In this document: positions 63,762-64,000 of the stretch, piece by piece
Numbering within the stretch: position 1 is the stretch's first letter
Layout: each line of letters begins with the position of its first letter
NCBI GenBank assembly: GCA_016715965.1
Contig: JADJXG010000001.1
Coordinates: 1,431,501 to 1,495,500 of the forward strand
Length of the DNA: 64,000 nt
Reading direction: 5' to 3'
Source of the DNA: Saprospiraceae bacterium
GTDB taxonomy: Bacteria; Bacteroidota; Bacteroidia; Chitinophagales; Saprospiraceae
Made by a program: the position numbers and the translations under genes
Notes under the pieces: generated by a model
Seen by the model: the letters and a program-made list of their open reading frames with translations, nothing else
Told to the model about the DNA's origin: nothing
Databases searched by the model: none

Positions 63762-64000
63762 ATGATCAAGAATCTATTTTTTACCATCTCTGTCAGCCTA
63801 ATGTCATTGTTGGCCCAGGGACAAAAACTGGCCCCACAAGTTGTTGCCAATGCAGGGGCCGTGCAAAAAGCGGGCAATTTTTCCATTGAATGGACTTTGG
63901 GAGAAATGGCTACTGAATCCTTTTCCAGCGGCAATTCCAAACTCACTCAGGGTTTTCACCAGGGTAATTTGCTGATTAGTTCTGTGGGTGATCTTGAACT
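63762..64000 (+). CDS. Secreted protein (probable T9SS substrate), 3' end beyond window
   Basis: Only 79 codons are visible. A signal peptide (NLFFTISVSLMSLLAQG) is followed by NAGAVQKAGNFSIEWTLGEM and LTQGFHQGN. This N-terminal pattern is common in Bacteroidota proteins that end in a T9SS type A sorting domain, but that end is not in view. ATG 63762 is chosen because it begins the signal peptide; the frame upstream adds sequence of no clear use. Confidence 0.75.
   Translation, partial: MIKNLFFTISVSLMSLLAQGQKLAPQVVANAGAVQKAGNFSIEWTLGEMATESFSSGNSKLTQGFHQGNLLISSVGDLE

Overview
This window comes from the chromosome of a Bacteroidota bacterium, most likely a relative of the Saprospiraceae or Chitinophagales. 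The signs are low GC and intergenic boxes of the form TAnnTTTG, the Bacteroidota -7 element. Secreted proteins end in type IX secretion (T9SS) sorting domains of type A or in CHU_C-type gliding-motility C-termini. A Bacteroidota-style tsaE/alanine dehydrogenase pair is also present. Most genes are housekeeping or cell-envelope genes, with no prophage, insertion sequence or CRISPR array.

Layout. 1-4.2 kb: a SulP anion transporter cut by the window edge, a DUF4199 membrane protein and a secreted GH30-like glycosidase. 4.2-10.2 kb: tsaE-ald, convergent with a helicase-nuclease and a lipoprotein. 10.3-11.1 kb: tRNA-Leu(GAG) and a gene-poor stretch with an orphan terminator, possibly a small RNA. 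11.1-18.8 kb: an FG-GAP/ASPIC lipoprotein, a PAP2-like/dapD/carboxymuconolactone-decarboxylase operon, bamA, then tRNA-Met. 19.2-22.0 kb: an unusual trio, namely a small acidic peptide with a duplicated C-terminal motif, an unrecognised 343-aa protein, and a lipoprotein with one CxxCH motif. 22.1-31.9 kb: a giant degenerate-kinase/ATPase/GAF/adenylate-cyclase protein, divergent from a secreted M43 metalloprotease-lectin-repeat protein. 32-40.7 kb: HtrA protease, ComF, NhaA, YifB/ComM, nitroreductase, and a DtxR-type regulator with metal ABC transporter genes but no permease. 40.7-47.2 kb: an aminotransferase and a polysaccharide operon (two glycosyltransferases, an asparagine-synthase-like protein, a flippase). 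47.3-52.0 kb: ECF sigma factor, UvrA, isoaspartyl peptidase. 52.7-57.2 kb: a CHU_C protein, then a four-helix-bundle gene bracketed by two modules of inverted hexamer arrays, then a DUF547 protein. 57.4-59.6 kb: an arsenosugar-type trio. 59.6-64 kb: a T9SS protein, an OmpA-family protein, LMW phosphatase, ferritin and the start of a secreted protein.

The two places that look least like described biology are these. First, the four-helix-bundle gene at 55.7 kb: each flank carries a (GACNNN)n array, a conserved core of about 20 bp and an inverted (GTCNNN)n array, so each flank could fold into a long hairpin. Second, the 19.2-22.0 kb trio, which has the layout of a precursor peptide plus processing genes, although no known maturation enzyme is recognisable. 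Also notable are a 20-bp palindrome between the nitroreductase gene and the metalloregulator, four repeats with an exact 51-residue period in the metalloprotease, and the likely loss of kinase catalytic residues in the cyclase protein. All functional calls rest on motifs read by eye; no database search was possible.
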